Both the position numbers and the translations under genes were made by a program. Below the pieces are notes generated by a model. It searched no databases and was not told the DNA's origin. It saw only the letters and a list, made by a program, of their open reading frames with translations. DNA of 60,433 nt, taken from contig JAFMFB010000012.1 in the NCBI GenBank assembly GCA_017856435.1, positions 1 to 60,433 of the forward strand, given 5' to 3'. Source of the DNA: Burkholderiaceae bacterium (GTDB lineage Bacteria > Pseudomonadota > Gammaproteobacteria > Burkholderiales > Burkholderiaceae_C). The stretch's first letter is position 1. Every line of letters starts with the position of its first letter. Shown here in pieces: positions 27,740-37,314 of this stretch.

Positions 27740-28248
27740 CGCCGTTGCTCCTCGCGCTGGGCCTTGAGCAATTTGGTCTTGATGCGGTTGCGCTTGAGGG
27801 GCGAGAGGTATTCAACAAACACCTTGCCCATAAGATGGTCCATTTCATGTTGGATACAGACGGCGAGCAGACCGTCGGCCTGGATCACCCTGGGATTTCC
27901 GTCCCCATCCAACGCGCGCACATGAACGGCGTCAAACCGCTCAACGCTGTCGTAAATTCCTGGTACAGACAGACACCCCTCTTCGTTAATGTGCCGCTCC
28001 TCGCTGGCCCATACCTGCTCGGGGTTGATCAGGACCATGGGCTGGTCACGTTCCTCCGAGACATCGATCACGATCAGGCGCTCATGGACATCAACTTGCG
28101 TGGCAGCCAGGCCAATGCCGTTGGCCTCGTACATGGTTTCCAGCATGTCCTGGATCAAGGACTGGATGCGGGCGTCGACCTGCACCACCGGCTTGGCTAC
28201 GGTGTGAAGCCGGGGATCTGGAAAATTGAGAATGGGTAATCGCGCCAT
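27736..28248 (-). CDS. def: peptide deformylase
   Basis: Removes the N-formyl group from nascent proteins. The 170-residue metalloenzyme (Fe2+ in most bacteria) has all three motifs: G44-IGLAATQ, EEGC92LSVPG and QH134EMDH138, giving the Cys and two His metal ligands and the catalytic Glu. It is the first gene of the minus-strand run def-fmt-azlC-azlD and is divergent from the LysM gene with a 142-base gap that must hold both promoters. Confidence 0.97.
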   Translation of the reverse strand: MARLPILNFPDPRLHTVAKPVVQVDARIQSLIQDMLETMYEANGIGLAATQVDVHERLIVIDVSEERDQPMVLINPEQVWASEERHINEEGCLSVPGIYDSVERFDAVHVRALDGDGNPRVIQADGLLAVCIQHEMDHLMGKVFVEYLSPLKRNRIKTKLLKAQREEQRR

Positions 28249-28390
28249 GATTTACAAGGATGAAGGCCGATATTTTCGCTACTTTTGCGTTAGGTCTTGA
28301 ATTGAGCCTAAAAATGCATTGTTCGCTTAGGGTCTTGAACGCAAAATCATGCCAGCCAAGCCCTCCGGCCAACCAGGGAAATACAACGTC

Positions 28391-29584
28391 ATGAAGCAAC
28401 TCTTTCGCTGTTCGCCAAGTCAGGCCTTCGCCCTGTTACTTACTTTTTTGATGCCGCTGGCCTGGGGCCAGAACTACCCGGTGACGCAGACTCAGAGCGC
28501 GACCGCGCGACAGGTTGACCAGACGGGCGTCCCCCTGTCCGATCTTGCACCCGGTGCGCCAGATACCTACACGGTGCAAAGTGGCGACACCTTGTGGGCG
28601 ATCTCAGCTCTGTTTTTGCGCACCCCATGGCGCTGGCCAGAACTGTGGGGCATGAACCTGAAGGAAATTCGCAATCCGCACCTGATTTATCCAGGTCAGC
28701 AACTGCATTTGCTCAGGGCAGATGGTCGTGCGCTACTTCGCTTGGGGTCCAGTGCCGAGGGCGCCCAAAACATACCGACGGTACGACTGTCGCCGCGTGT
28801 GCGCACACTGACGCAACCTCTGACCACGCTGGATACCAGGCTGATCGAGCCCTTTCTGGCCGAGCCCTTGATCGTTGAGGAAGGGGAACTGACGGGCGCA
28901 CCAAGAATTGTGGCCACGCCTGAGAATCGTCTGCTGCTAACCCGGGGTGACCGAGCCTATGCGCGTAGCCCGGCTGATGGCTCGTTGACCTCACTTAGCG
29001 ACAAGGGCCGTGACCTACGGGTGTTTCGCAACCCCCGCCCCTTGAAGGACCCGGTTACTGGAGAAATTCTGGGTTTTGAAGCCCAGTTTGTTGGAAAAGC
29101 CAGGCTGGTTCGCGAACAGTCGACCCAGGTGACGCCGCAGCACGATGGTCAATCTTCCACGCTGATTGTGCCGGCCACCCTGGACATTACAGCCGCCAAG
29201 GAAGAGATGTTGATCGGTGACCGGCTGATCCCCGAGCCCGAGCGCAGCTTCCAAAGCTATCTGCCTCGGACACCGGCACAACCCATCGAGGGACGGATCG
29301 TCTCAATATACGGCAGTGCTGTGGCCAATGCTGCACAAAATCAGGTGGTGGTCATCAACCGGGGCCGTCGGGATGGACTCGAAAGCGGCCATGTGTTGGC
29401 AATCCTGAAAGATGGCGCGCGAACCACCGACAAAACAGACCCCTTGCGTCCCCAACTCAAACTTCCGGACGAGCGCAACGGACTGATGATGGTGTTTCGC
29501 ACCTTCGAAAAGCTTTCCTATGCCCTGGTGTTGGACATCACCGATGGCGTCAAGATTGGCGATCGGCTGACCAACCCGCACTGA
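28391..29584 (+). CDS. LysM peptidoglycan-binding domain protein
   Basis: A 397-residue exported protein. The signal peptide covers about 1-26 (basic start, then FALLLTFLMPLAWGQ). A single LysM domain follows at about 60-110: TYTVQSGDTLWAISALFL to YPGQQLHLL. The remainder is a conserved extension found in the betaproteobacterial protein encoded beside dprA; its role is probably peptidoglycan-associated envelope maintenance. It precedes dprA by 2 bases and smg further on, the conserved lysM-dprA-smg run opposite def-fmt. Confidence 0.92.
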   Translation: MKQLFRCSPSQAFALLLTFLMPLAWGQNYPVTQTQSATARQVDQTGVPLSDLAPGAPDTYTVQSGDTLWAISALFLRTPWRWPELWGMNLKEIRNPHLIYPGQQLHLLRADGRALLRLGSSAEGAQNIPTVRLSPRVRTLTQPLTTLDTRLIEPFLAEPLIVEEGELTGAPRIVATPENRLLLTRGDRAYARSPADGSLTSLSDKGRDLRVFRNPRPLKDPVTGEILGFEAQFVGKARLVREQSTQVTPQHDGQSSTLIVPATLDITAAKEEMLIGDRLIPEPERSFQSYLPRTPAQPIEGRIVSIYGSAVANAAQNQVVVINRGRRDGLESGHVLAILKDGARTTDKTDPLRPQLKLPDERNGLMMVFRTFEKLSYALVLDITDGVKIGDRLTNPH

Positions 29585-29586
29585 CC

Positions 29587-30780
29587 ATGCCCACGACTGT
29601 TTTGCCGGCCACAGTTCCGCCTGCTGCAACCTTGTCCAGTGACGAGCTGGCCGCCTGGCTACGCCTGCAGCTGACGCCGGGCATCGGAAACATTCATGCT
29701 CGCCGATTGCTCGAAGCGTTTGGCCTGCCGCAGGCCATCTTTTGTGAATCACCCGCCCGTCTGACTGAGGTGGTGGGCGCCCCACTGGCGCAGGCTCTGC
29801 GACAAGAGCCGGCAGAGCTGGCAATGCAGGTGGCTCAAACTCTGGCCTGGCTTGAGCAGCCGCAAGAAGACGGGCCTCTGCTGCAACGCCGCATTGCCAC
29901 CTTGGGTGACCCCCACTACCCGGCTGCCCTGCTCGACACCGCCGACCCCCCGCTGCTGCTTTACCTGCTTGGCCGCTCGGATCTGCCATGGTCGGCGCAG
30001 ACCAGTTTGGCCATGGTGGGCAGTCGCAACCCGACCCCGCAAGGCCGACTGAACGCTCGCCAGTTTGCGCGTAGCTTGCGCGAGGCTGGCCTGACCATCG
30101 TTTCCGGATTGGCCATGGGCGTGGATGGCGCTGCCCACGAAGGCGCCCTGGAAGGTCCTGGCGCCGGTGAAGGCCAGTTAGCGACCGTCGCGGTGGTAGG
30201 CACCGGACTGGACCGGGTCTATCCCAAGGAACATCGCGCATTGGCCCATCGCATTGCCCTTCAGGGGATGCTGATCAGCGAGTACCCCTTGGGCACTCCA
30301 CCCCTGGCGGCCAATTTCCCAAGGCGCAACCGGCTTATTGCCGGCCTGTCTTGCGGCACCCTGGTCGTCGAAGCGGCCCTGCAGTCCGGCTCATTGATCA
30401 CCGCACGACTGGCTGTCGAACTGGGCAAGGAAGTATTTGCCATTCCCGGCTCGATTCATTCCACCCAGGCCCGGGGCTGCCACGCCCTGATAAGGCAAGG
30501 CGCCAAGCTGGTTGAATCGGCGCAGGACGTACTGGAGGATCTGCATTCCATCACCGGCCTGTCTCCAAGCCGGCCCGCATCAAGTGGGCCACCGCCGCCG
30601 GTGGAAACGACTCACCCGCTACTGACAGCCATGGCGCATGAACCGTTAAGCCTGGAGGCATTGCAAGCCCTGAGCGGCCTCCCCACTGCCAGCCTGCAGG
30701 CTCAACTGATGACTCTGGAGCTCGAGGGTCAGGTGGCTAGACTGCCTGGTGGCTTGTTTCAACGTCTGGTTCGGGCCTGA
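29587..30780 (+). CDS. dprA: DNA-processing protein DprA (Smf)
   Basis: Loads RecA on incoming single-stranded DNA during natural transformation. The 397-residue protein has an N-terminal SAM-like region (HhH-type LQLTPGIGNIHARRLL). The Rossmann-like core follows, with MVGSRNPTPQG, LTIVSGLAMGVDGAAH, GTGLDRVYPKEHR and FPRRNRLIAGLSCGTLVVEA. A C-terminal winged-helix domain extends from about 335. It is coupled to the LysM gene (2 bases apart). Presence of DprA alone does not prove competence. Confidence 0.96.
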   Translation: MPTTVLPATVPPAATLSSDELAAWLRLQLTPGIGNIHARRLLEAFGLPQAIFCESPARLTEVVGAPLAQALRQEPAELAMQVAQTLAWLEQPQEDGPLLQRRIATLGDPHYPAALLDTADPPLLLYLLGRSDLPWSAQTSLAMVGSRNPTPQGRLNARQFARSLREAGLTIVSGLAMGVDGAAHEGALEGPGAGEGQLATVAVVGTGLDRVYPKEHRALAHRIALQGMLISEYPLGTPPLAANFPRRNRLIAGLSCGTLVVEAALQSGSLITARLAVELGKEVFAIPGSIHSTQARGCHALIRQGAKLVESAQDVLEDLHSITGLSPSRPASSGPPPPVETTHPLLTAMAHEPLSLEALQALSGLPTASLQAQLMTLELEGQVARLPGGLFQRLVRA

Positions 30781-30861
30781 ACCGACCGCAAGAAAATTTC
30801 TGTCTGGCAAAAAGTTTGGCCAGCGTGTGCTATTTCTGAATTTCTGCGCTACAGTGTTGTC

Positions 30862-31356
30862 ATGTTCGATGTGCTTGTTTTCGTCTACGAAAATTACTGG
30901 TGCGGCGACATTCTTTCAGAGCCTAGGCAATTGGAGCGCAAACTCAATGCGGCCGGCTTTGAGTCCGACGAGGTCCACAAGGCTATTGACTGGCTCAATG
31001 GCCTGAACCAGTTGGCCGAGGAGACAGCTTGGCCTTCGCCAGAGCAGGGCGCAATGCGTCAGGGCGTAACCGAGGTTCAAGCAAACGCCCAAAGTCTGCG
31101 TATCTATTCAACGCTCGAGCAGGATCAATTGGGTCCCGACTGCCTGGGCTTCGTCATGTTTCTGGAGTCAGCTGGCGTATTGCCGGCCACCCTGCGCGAG
31201 GTGGTCATTGACCGCGCCATGGCAGTTCCAACCCCAACCACTCTGGAGCACCTGAAAATCATCGTTCTGATGGTTTACTGGCGCTTTGGTGAAGAGCCTG
31301 ATGCACTGATCCTGGACGAGTTGTGTGACGACGCGCAGGACCGGGTAGCCCATTAG
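30862..31356 (+). CDS. smg: Smg family protein (DUF494)
   Basis: A 164-residue protein of the Smg/DUF494 family. It starts MFDVLVFVYENYW and continues ERKLNAAGFESDEVHKAIDW; the family end HLKIIVLMVYWRFGEEPDAL is intact. The family is always found near dprA or topA-like genes in beta- and gammaproteobacteria; its biochemical function is unknown. It is 81 bases after dprA and convergent with secF. Confidence 0.93.
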   Translation: MFDVLVFVYENYWCGDILSEPRQLERKLNAAGFESDEVHKAIDWLNGLNQLAEETAWPSPEQGAMRQGVTEVQANAQSLRIYSTLEQDQLGPDCLGFVMFLESAGVLPATLREVVIDRAMAVPTPTTLEHLKIIVLMVYWRFGEEPDALILDELCDDAQDRVAH

Positions 31357-31376
31357 GGCAAGCCCGGCGCCCTCCC

Positions 31377-32333
31377 CTAAACCACCGCCCCCGAGTTGGG
31401 ATCGTTCGGGTCCCCGTCTTTTTTACTGCCACCCGCTTTGATCAGGTCTTCGCGTCGAATGCCCAACCACATGGCAATGGCCGCAGCCACAAAAACCGAA
31501 GAATAGATGCCAAAAAGAATGCCGATGGTCAAGGCCAGCGCGAAGTAGTGCAGGGTGGCTCCGCCAAAAATCAGCATCGACAACACCACCAGTTGGGTGC
31601 TGCCATGGGTGATGATGGTACGGCTGATGGTCGAGGTGATCGCGTTGTCAATGATCTGGACCGAATTCATCTTGCGGTAACGACGAAAATTTTCGCGGAT
31701 ACGGTCAAAGATCACCACCGATTCGTTGACTGAATAGCCCAGGACCGCCAGCACCGCGGCCAGCACCGCAAGCGAGAACTCCCACTGAAAAAAGGCAAAG
31801 AAGCCCAAAATGATGATCACATCATGCAGGTTGGCAATGATGGCGGCGACCGCAAATTTCCATTCGAAGCGAATCGCCAGGTAGATCATGATGCCGACCA
31901 CCACAAAGGCCAGGGCCTTGAGGCCATCGGCCGCCAACTCATCGCCCACTTGCGGCCCAACGAACTCGGTGCGCCGCAATTGCGCCGAGGCATCGGCCTG
32001 TTTGAGCGCGGCCATGACCTGATCGCTTTGTTGGGCCGAGGTCTGCCCCTTGATGGCCGGCAGGCGGATTAAAACTTCACGTGCCGTGCCGAAGTTCTGC
32101 ACCTGGACATCTTTGAAGCCCAAACGATCAATGGTTGCGCGCATGGCGTTCAGGTCAGCGGCCTGGCTGTAACTGACCTCCATCAGGGTACCCCCGGTGA
32201 ATTCCACCGACAGGTGCAGACCGCGCGAGAACAGAAAAAAAACTGCGGCCAGAAAAGTCAACGCAGAAATGGCGTTGAGCACCAGTGCATGGCGCATGAA
32301 AGGAATGTCACGCTTGATTCTGAAAAATTCCAC
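31377..32333 (-). CDS. secF: protein translocase subunit SecF
   Basis: An inner-membrane accessory of the Sec translocon that, with SecD, uses the proton motive force to pull proteins across late in translocation. The 318-residue protein shows SVEFTGGTLMEVSYSQA (about 43-59), then a periplasmic domain, and six transmembrane helices including YSVNESVVIFDRIRENFRRY and ISRTIITHGSTQLVVLS. It is 11 bases after secD in the usual yajC-secD-secF order. Confidence 0.97.
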   Translation of the reverse strand: MEFFRIKRDIPFMRHALVLNAISALTFLAAVFFLFSRGLHLSVEFTGGTLMEVSYSQAADLNAMRATIDRLGFKDVQVQNFGTAREVLIRLPAIKGQTSAQQSDQVMAALKQADASAQLRRTEFVGPQVGDELAADGLKALAFVVVGIMIYLAIRFEWKFAVAAIIANLHDVIIILGFFAFFQWEFSLAVLAAVLAVLGYSVNESVVIFDRIRENFRRYRKMNSVQIIDNAITSTISRTIITHGSTQLVVLSMLIFGGATLHYFALALTIGILFGIYSSVFVAAAIAMWLGIRREDLIKAGGSKKDGDPNDPNSGAVV

Positions 32334-32344
32334 TTCAAGCCTCC

Positions 32345-34225
32345 TTATTCAGCCTTGGCTGGCGTTGCACCGCTGTGTTTCCATACCGTACCGATGGACA
32401 CACCCTTGAGTTTTTTCTGTCGGCCGTACCAGAAGTTCACCAGTCCGCGGGAAAAGAACACGCTGGAGAACATGCTGGTCAGGATGCCAAGACAGTGCAC
32501 CACGGCAAAGCCGCGCACCGGGCCCGAACCAAAGGCCAGCAGGGCCAGCCCGGCTATTAGAGTGGTTACGTTCGAGTCAAGAATGGTGGACCAGGCGCGG
32601 TCATAGCCGGCCTGAATGGCAGCCTGCGGGGTAGCGCCCCACCTGAGTTCTTCTCGGACCCGTTCATTGATCAGCACATTGGCGTCAATCGCCATACCCA
32701 GCACCAGGGCCATCGCCGCCATTCCAGGCAGGGTGAGGGTGGCTTGCAAGGTGGACAGCATGGCCACCAGTAACAAGAGGTTGACGCCCAGCGCCAGACT
32801 GGAGAACAGACCGAACATCACATAGTAGATGCACATGAAGACGGCAACGGCGACAAAGCCCCAGGTCACACTGGCGAAACCCTTGGCGATATTTTCTGCC
32901 CCCAGACTCGGGCCAATGGTTCGCTCCTCGATGATTTCCATGGGCGCGGCCAGGGAACCCGCCCGCAGGAGCAGGGCCGTGTCGTTCGCCTCGACGGTAT
33001 TCATGCGCCCGGAAATCTGCACCCGGCCACCCCCAATTTCAGTCCGAATGACCGGCGCAGTAACCACCTCGCCCTTGCCCTTTTCAAACAGGATGATGGC
33101 CATGCGCTTGCCCACGTTTTCACGCGTGACCTCCTTGAAGATGCGCGCCCCCTTGGCGTCCAGGGTCAGGTTGACTGTGGGTTCCTGGGTCTGGCTGTCA
33201 AAGCCTGGCTGTGCATCAGTCAGGTTTTCACCGGTCAGGATCACCGCTTTTTTCACAATGACAGACTGGCCGCTTCGGTCGGCGTAACGCTCGGCACCAA
33301 ACGGGACTGGCCCGGAGCCGCCTTCAGCCGCACGACCTTCGGTACTTTCATCAACCATGCGCAGTTCCAGGGTGGCGGTTCGGCCCAAGATATCCTTGGC
33401 CTTGGCCGTATCCTGAACCCCTGGCAGTTGCACCACGATGCGGTCCAGCCCCTGCTGCTGTATCACCGGCTCGGCCACGCCAAGCTCATTGATCCGGTTG
33501 TGCAGGGTGGTGATGTTTTGCTTGAGCGCCTGCTCCTGCACCGTGCGGGCGGCAACCGGCTTGATGGTGGCGCTCAGTTTGTAGTCACTGCCGTCGGGGG
33601 CATCGGTAGTTTGCAGGTCTGCAAATTGCTCGTTCAGAATGCGCTTGGCAGCTTCCAGGGTGGCACTATCACGGGCCCGGATTTCAATGGTTTGCCCGTT
33701 GCGAGAAATGCCGCCATGGCGGACATTTTTTTCGCGCAGCACGGTGCGGATATCGCCGGAGAGTGACTCAACCTTTTTGGTCAATGCAGCTGGCATGTCC
33801 ACCTGCAACATGAAGTGCACGCCACCCCGCAAGTCCAGGCCAAGGTACATGGGCGCTGCATGCAAGGCGCTCAGCCACGCTGGTGTGCGCGAGAGCAGAT
33901 TAAGCGCCACCACAAATCCGGGGTCGGTCGGATCAGGGATCAAGGCCTTCTGGATGGCATCCTTGGCCTTGATCTGCTCATCGGTACTGGCAAAGCGCAC
34001 CTTGAGTGATCCAGCCTCCAGGTTGATGGCGCCCGGCTGGATACCAGCCTCCTTGAGCCCGGCTTCCACCCGCGTCTGTACAGCGGTATCGACCTTGACT
34101 GAAGACTTGGCAGGCGACACCTGAACAGCCGGCGCTTCACCAAAGAAGTTGGGCAGGGTATAAACAAAGCCAAGCAATAGCGCGACCAGAATGATCGCGT
34201 ATTTCCACACCGGGTAACGGTTCAT
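32345..34225 (-). CDS. secD: protein translocase subunit SecD
   Basis: A 626-residue partner of SecF. The N-terminus MNRYPVWKYAIILVALLLGF contains helix one. LGLDLRGGVHFMLQVDM (about 127-143), a large periplasmic domain and six helices near the C-terminus follow, with GMAAMALVLGMAIDANVLINERVREELR the most conserved. The D and R residues there are implicated in proton coupling in the family. It is 42 bases after yajC. Confidence 0.97.
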   Translation of the reverse strand: MNRYPVWKYAIILVALLLGFVYTLPNFFGEAPAVQVSPAKSSVKVDTAVQTRVEAGLKEAGIQPGAINLEAGSLKVRFASTDEQIKAKDAIQKALIPDPTDPGFVVALNLLSRTPAWLSALHAAPMYLGLDLRGGVHFMLQVDMPAALTKKVESLSGDIRTVLREKNVRHGGISRNGQTIEIRARDSATLEAAKRILNEQFADLQTTDAPDGSDYKLSATIKPVAARTVQEQALKQNITTLHNRINELGVAEPVIQQQGLDRIVVQLPGVQDTAKAKDILGRTATLELRMVDESTEGRAAEGGSGPVPFGAERYADRSGQSVIVKKAVILTGENLTDAQPGFDSQTQEPTVNLTLDAKGARIFKEVTRENVGKRMAIILFEKGKGEVVTAPVIRTEIGGGRVQISGRMNTVEANDTALLLRAGSLAAPMEIIEERTIGPSLGAENIAKGFASVTWGFVAVAVFMCIYYVMFGLFSSLALGVNLLLLVAMLSTLQATLTLPGMAAMALVLGMAIDANVLINERVREELRWGATPQAAIQAGYDRAWSTILDSNVTTLIAGLALLAFGSGPVRGFAVVHCLGILTSMFSSVFFSRGLVNFWYGRQKKLKGVSIGTVWKHSGATPAKAE

Positions 34226-34267
34226 GATCTCACTGGCCGGCTTGAGGGCCCGCCGGATTAAGGTTAT

Positions 34268-34594
34268 TTACTTGAGGGTGCCCTTGGGCAGCACCTGGAC
34301 GACAGCCTGACGTTGCAACTGGATTTCCACGCCCTGGGTGATTTCAACGCCGATGAAGTTATCGCCTATTTTGCTGACCTTGCCAAGCAATCCCCCGGCG
34401 GTCACCACCTCGTCCCCCTTGGCCAGCGCTTCCACCATGGCCTTGTGCTCTTTTTGTTTTTTCATCTGAGGACGAATCATCACAAAGTAAAGCACCACAA
34501 ACATCAGCACAATCGGCAACATGCTCATGAGCGAGTCTTGCGTGGATGCAGCGGCAGCCGGTGCGGCCTGGGCAAATGCATTGGTAATGAACAT
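34268..34594 (-). CDS. yajC: preprotein translocase subunit YajC
   Basis: A small (108-residue) single-span membrane protein associated with SecDF. The helix is at about 22-42 (SMLPIVLMFVVLYFVMIRPQ), followed by the signature QMKKQKEHKAMVEALAKGDEVVTAGGLLGKV. It is the first gene of yajC-secD-secF; tgt and queA, which often precede yajC, are not here. Instead a divergent nitrile hydratase operon begins 143 bases upstream. Confidence 0.96.
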   Translation of the reverse strand: MFITNAFAQAAPAAAASTQDSLMSMLPIVLMFVVLYFVMIRPQMKKQKEHKAMVEALAKGDEVVTAGGLLGKVSKIGDNFIGVEITQGVEIQLQRQAVVQVLPKGTLK

Positions 34595-34737
34595 CGTCGG
34601 TTCCTGGTCAGTTGTAGAGATTGACAGGCAGGTGAGGGCACCAGCCCGATGGGAATCCGGGATTTTAAGCCGAGGACGGGTGCTGGCGGGCTTGCGCTAG
34701 GATTGTCACTTCCTCTCCATGCTGAATTTGAGTCCGA

Positions 34738-35379
34738 ATGATTGAGCCGCACCCAGAGCATCCTCATGAACACAGTCACCTGTCTGACATGGACGTGCGT
34801 GTGCGAGCCCTTGAATCCCTCCTGATTCATAAGGGATATGTCGAGCCCGCTGCCCTGGAGCGCATTATTGAAACCTATGAATCCGAGGTCGGACCGCACA
34901 ATGGCGCCCGGGTGGTGGCACGCGCCTGGACTGACCCCGCCTACCGAGACTGGCTGCTGAGGGATGCAACGGCCGCCATTGCTGATATGGGCTACAGCGG
35001 CCGTCAGGGCGAGCATATGGTCGCACTGGCCAACACAGACCAAGAGCACAACATGGTGGTCTGTACCCTTTGCAGCTGCTACCCGTGGCCAGTGCTGGGC
35101 CTGCCCCCGGTCTGGTACAAAAGTGCGCCCTACCGCTCGCGCGCCGTGATGGATCCCCGTGGCGTCCTGCAAGATTTCAAGGTAACGCTACCGCCCAGCA
35201 CCCGCATTCGGGTCTGGGACTCCACCGCCGAAGTCCGCTATCTGGTGCTACCTCTGCGACCGGCGCAAACCGACGGCTGGAGCGCAGACCAACTGGCCCG
35301 CCTGGTCACCCGTGATTCCATGATCGGCACGGGCCTGCCCCTCAATCCGCAAGACCTGGCCCGGGAGACTTCCGTTTGA
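34738..35379 (+). CDS. nthA: nitrile hydratase alpha subunit, cobalt type
   Basis: Hydrates nitriles to amides. The 213-residue alpha subunit carries the metal-binding motif C109-T-L-C112-S113-C114 in [17 protein letters not shown]. Thr rather than Ser after the first Cys marks the non-corrin cobalt class; the iron class has C-S-L-C-S-C. The second and third cysteines are oxidised to sulfinic and sulfenic acid in mature enzymes. The N-terminus is His-rich ([12 protein letters not shown]). It overlaps nthB by 4 bases. The amidase that usually follows is absent here. Confidence 0.95.
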   Translation: MIEPHPEHPHEHSHLSDMDVRVRALESLLIHKGYVEPAALERIIETYESEVGPHNGARVVARAWTDPAYRDWLLRDATAAIADMGYSGRQGEHMVALANTDQEHNMVVCTLCSCYPWPVLGLPPVWYKSAPYRSRAVMDPRGVLQDFKVTLPPSTRIRVWDSTAEVRYLVLPLRPAQTDGWSADQLARLVTRDSMIGTGLPLNPQDLARETSV

Positions 35380-36152
35380 ACTCGGTGCACGACATGGGTG
35401 GCATGCAGGGATTCGGTGCAGTTAACCCCGAAACCAACGAGCCGCTGTTTCACGCCCCATGGGAACGGCGGGCGTTGGCCTTAACCCTGGCCATGGGCGC
35501 CACCGGCCAATGGACGATTGACCATGCCCGCGCCGCCCGCGAGTCATTGCCGCCCGGGGTTTACCTGAACAGTAGCTACTACGAAATCTGGTTACGCGGC
35601 CTTGAGCATCTGCTGATCAAACGAGGCCTGGCAACGGCCGAGGAGCTCAAGGATGGCCAGTTACGTCAGCCAGCTGATCGGGCCCTGCCCGTGCTGACTG
35701 CCGAGCGCGTCGCCAGTGTCCTGGCCAAGGGCACTTCAGCTGAACGGTCCGCCAACCAGCACGGTAGTCCGCCACGCCATGTGGTGGGTGAGCGGGTCCG
35801 TGCTCGCAACATGCATCCTGGCGGCCACACCCGCCTGCCGCGCTATGTGCGCGGTCATGTCGGAACAGTCCTTGCCGTGCGAGGCTGTCATGTCTGGCCC
35901 GACAGCCATGTGAGCCGGCAGCTGCCGCCTTTTGAAGAGACCGCCCATTGGCTTTACACCGTGGCCTTTGAAGCGCAAGAGCTCTGGGGCGAACAGGCCG
36001 CTGGTGACAATACCGAGATTTGTGTTGACGCCTGGGAACCTTATCTGGAGCCGTGCGAGCTAGCCTTAAGCCGCTCGGGCCCTCACGATCTCGGGCTCCA
36101 TCTCGGACCCGATCCAGGACCCAATCCGCCACCCAATCAGGCAAACGGATGA
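35376..36152 (+). CDS. nthB: nitrile hydratase beta subunit
   Basis: A 258-residue beta subunit that pairs with NthA. The TTG start was chosen because the translation [16 protein letters not shown] matches the conserved N-terminus of the family; the first ATG (35394) would remove it. The TTGA overlap with the nthA stop indicates translational coupling. The C-terminal domain has [16 protein letters not shown] and [13 protein letters not shown], typical of beta. A Pro/Gly-rich tail ([10 protein letters not shown]) extends beyond the usual end. It overlaps the activator gene by 4 bases. Confidence 0.93.
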   Translation: MNSVHDMGGMQGFGAVNPETNEPLFHAPWERRALALTLAMGATGQWTIDHARAARESLPPGVYLNSSYYEIWLRGLEHLLIKRGLATAEELKDGQLRQPADRALPVLTAERVASVLAKGTSAERSANQHGSPPRHVVGERVRARNMHPGGHTRLPRYVRGHVGTVLAVRGCHVWPDSHVSRQLPPFEETAHWLYTVAFEAQELWGEQAAGDNTEICVDAWEPYLEPCELALSRSGPHDLGLHLGPDPGPNPPPNQANG

Positions 36153-36565
36153 GCCCTGTGCCCAACAACCCGCATGAGTTGGCCGCCCTTTGTGGTGAAC
36201 GCTTGCCCTTGCCACACCGATTGGATCTGGAGCCGGTCTTTGCTGCGCCATGGCAAGCCCAAGCCTTTGCTTTGACCGTTCACCTTCACTCGCAAGGCCT
36301 GTTCACCTGGCCAGAATGGGCTGATGCACTGAGTCACCAAATCCAGACCGATCCCACGCCTACTGACCCGAACCATGATGACGGCAGCGCCTATTACACC
36401 CACTGGCTCAACGCCCTGGAGCAACTGATTCTCAGCAAACAGCTGGGCACGCCCAATCAGATCCACGCGCTCGAACATGCCTGGCAGGCTGCTGCTGAGC
36501 GCACTCCACACGGCAAGCCCATCGAATTGGGCCCCGGTCAATTGGGCCAGCTACTGGACCGTTGA
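36149..36565 (+). CDS. nitrile hydratase accessory (activator) protein
   Basis: A 138-residue protein homologous to the N-terminal half of the nitrile hydratase beta subunit: EPVFAAPWQAQAFALTVHLH, FTWPEWADALSHQI and YYTHWLNALEQLI. Such activators (P14K/NhlE type) carry cobalt into the alpha subunit by subunit swapping and are needed for active enzyme. The ATGA overlap with nthB couples the three genes. The lack of a CxxC-type metallochaperone motif is usual for the cobalt-class activator. Confidence 0.9.
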   Translation: MSPVPNNPHELAALCGERLPLPHRLDLEPVFAAPWQAQAFALTVHLHSQGLFTWPEWADALSHQIQTDPTPTDPNHDDGSAYYTHWLNALEQLILSKQLGTPNQIHALEHAWQAAAERTPHGKPIELGPGQLGQLLDR

Positions 36566-36571
36566 CACATC

Positions 36572-37309
36572 ATGAGTGAGTGGCTGCCTTTGTTGCTGGT
36601 TTGCCTGCTTGGCCTGGGGGCCGGGGTGCTGGGCGGGGTCATCGGTTTTGGAACCACCATCATGTTGATGCCGCCACTCGTGCACGTGTATGGCCCGATA
36701 CAGACAGTACCCATCATTGCCTTGATTGCCATCGTGGCCAATCTGGCCCGCGTGGGGCTGTGGTGGCGCTCAATTGACTGGCGCGTTTGTGCCATTTACG
36801 GCGCCACCTCGGTACCTGCTGTTGTGCTGGGCGCGCACACGCTGGTGCGGTTCAATGCTCGCCTGATTGAACTTTTGCTGGGCGGCTTTCTACTGCTGAT
36901 GATTCCGGCCCGACGATGGCTACGCCGCCAGGACTTTCGCCTGCATCTCTGGCACATGGCATTGGTGGGCGCGGCCATTGGTTACCTGACCGGCCTGGTG
37001 GCCTCTACCGGCGCACTCAACACGCCCTTCTTTCTTGCCTTTGGCCTGCTCAAGGGCGCCTATATCGGCACCGAGGCTGCCAGCTCCTTGGCGTTGTTCC
37101 TGGCCAAAGGTGCTGCCTTTCAGCAGTTGGGCATCATCGACGCCAGCGCCACCGCACGCGGTCTTCTGATTGGCGCCTTTGTTCTGGCTGGCTCTACCCT
37201 GTCCAAGCGGTTTGTTCTCAAGCTTCCTGAATCTCGCTTTGTCCAGCTGATGGAGGGAGTGATGCTGGTCTCAGGCCTGTCGATTCTGGGCATGGCCTGG
37301 CAGGGTTGA
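36572..37309 (+). CDS. TSUP (TauE/SafE) family transporter
   Basis: A 245-residue membrane protein with about eight helices. Signatures of the TauE/SafE family are GLGAGVLGGVIGFGTTIMLM (about 11-30) and the second repeat GYLTGLVASTGALNTPFF. Members move sulfite, sulfoacetate, sulfonates and other anions. It lies 6 bases after the activator gene, so it belongs to the nitrile hydratase operon. It may import the nitrile or export the resulting acid or amide; a role in cobalt supply is a less likely alternative. None of these roles is shown by the sequence. Confidence 0.88.
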   Translation: MSEWLPLLLVCLLGLGAGVLGGVIGFGTTIMLMPPLVHVYGPIQTVPIIALIAIVANLARVGLWWRSIDWRVCAIYGATSVPAVVLGAHTLVRFNARLIELLLGGFLLLMIPARRWLRRQDFRLHLWHMALVGAAIGYLTGLVASTGALNTPFFLAFGLLKGAYIGTEAASSLALFLAKGAAFQQLGIIDASATARGLLIGAFVLAGSTLSKRFVLKLPESRFVQLMEGVMLVSGLSILGMAWQG

Positions 37310-37314
37310 TGCCG

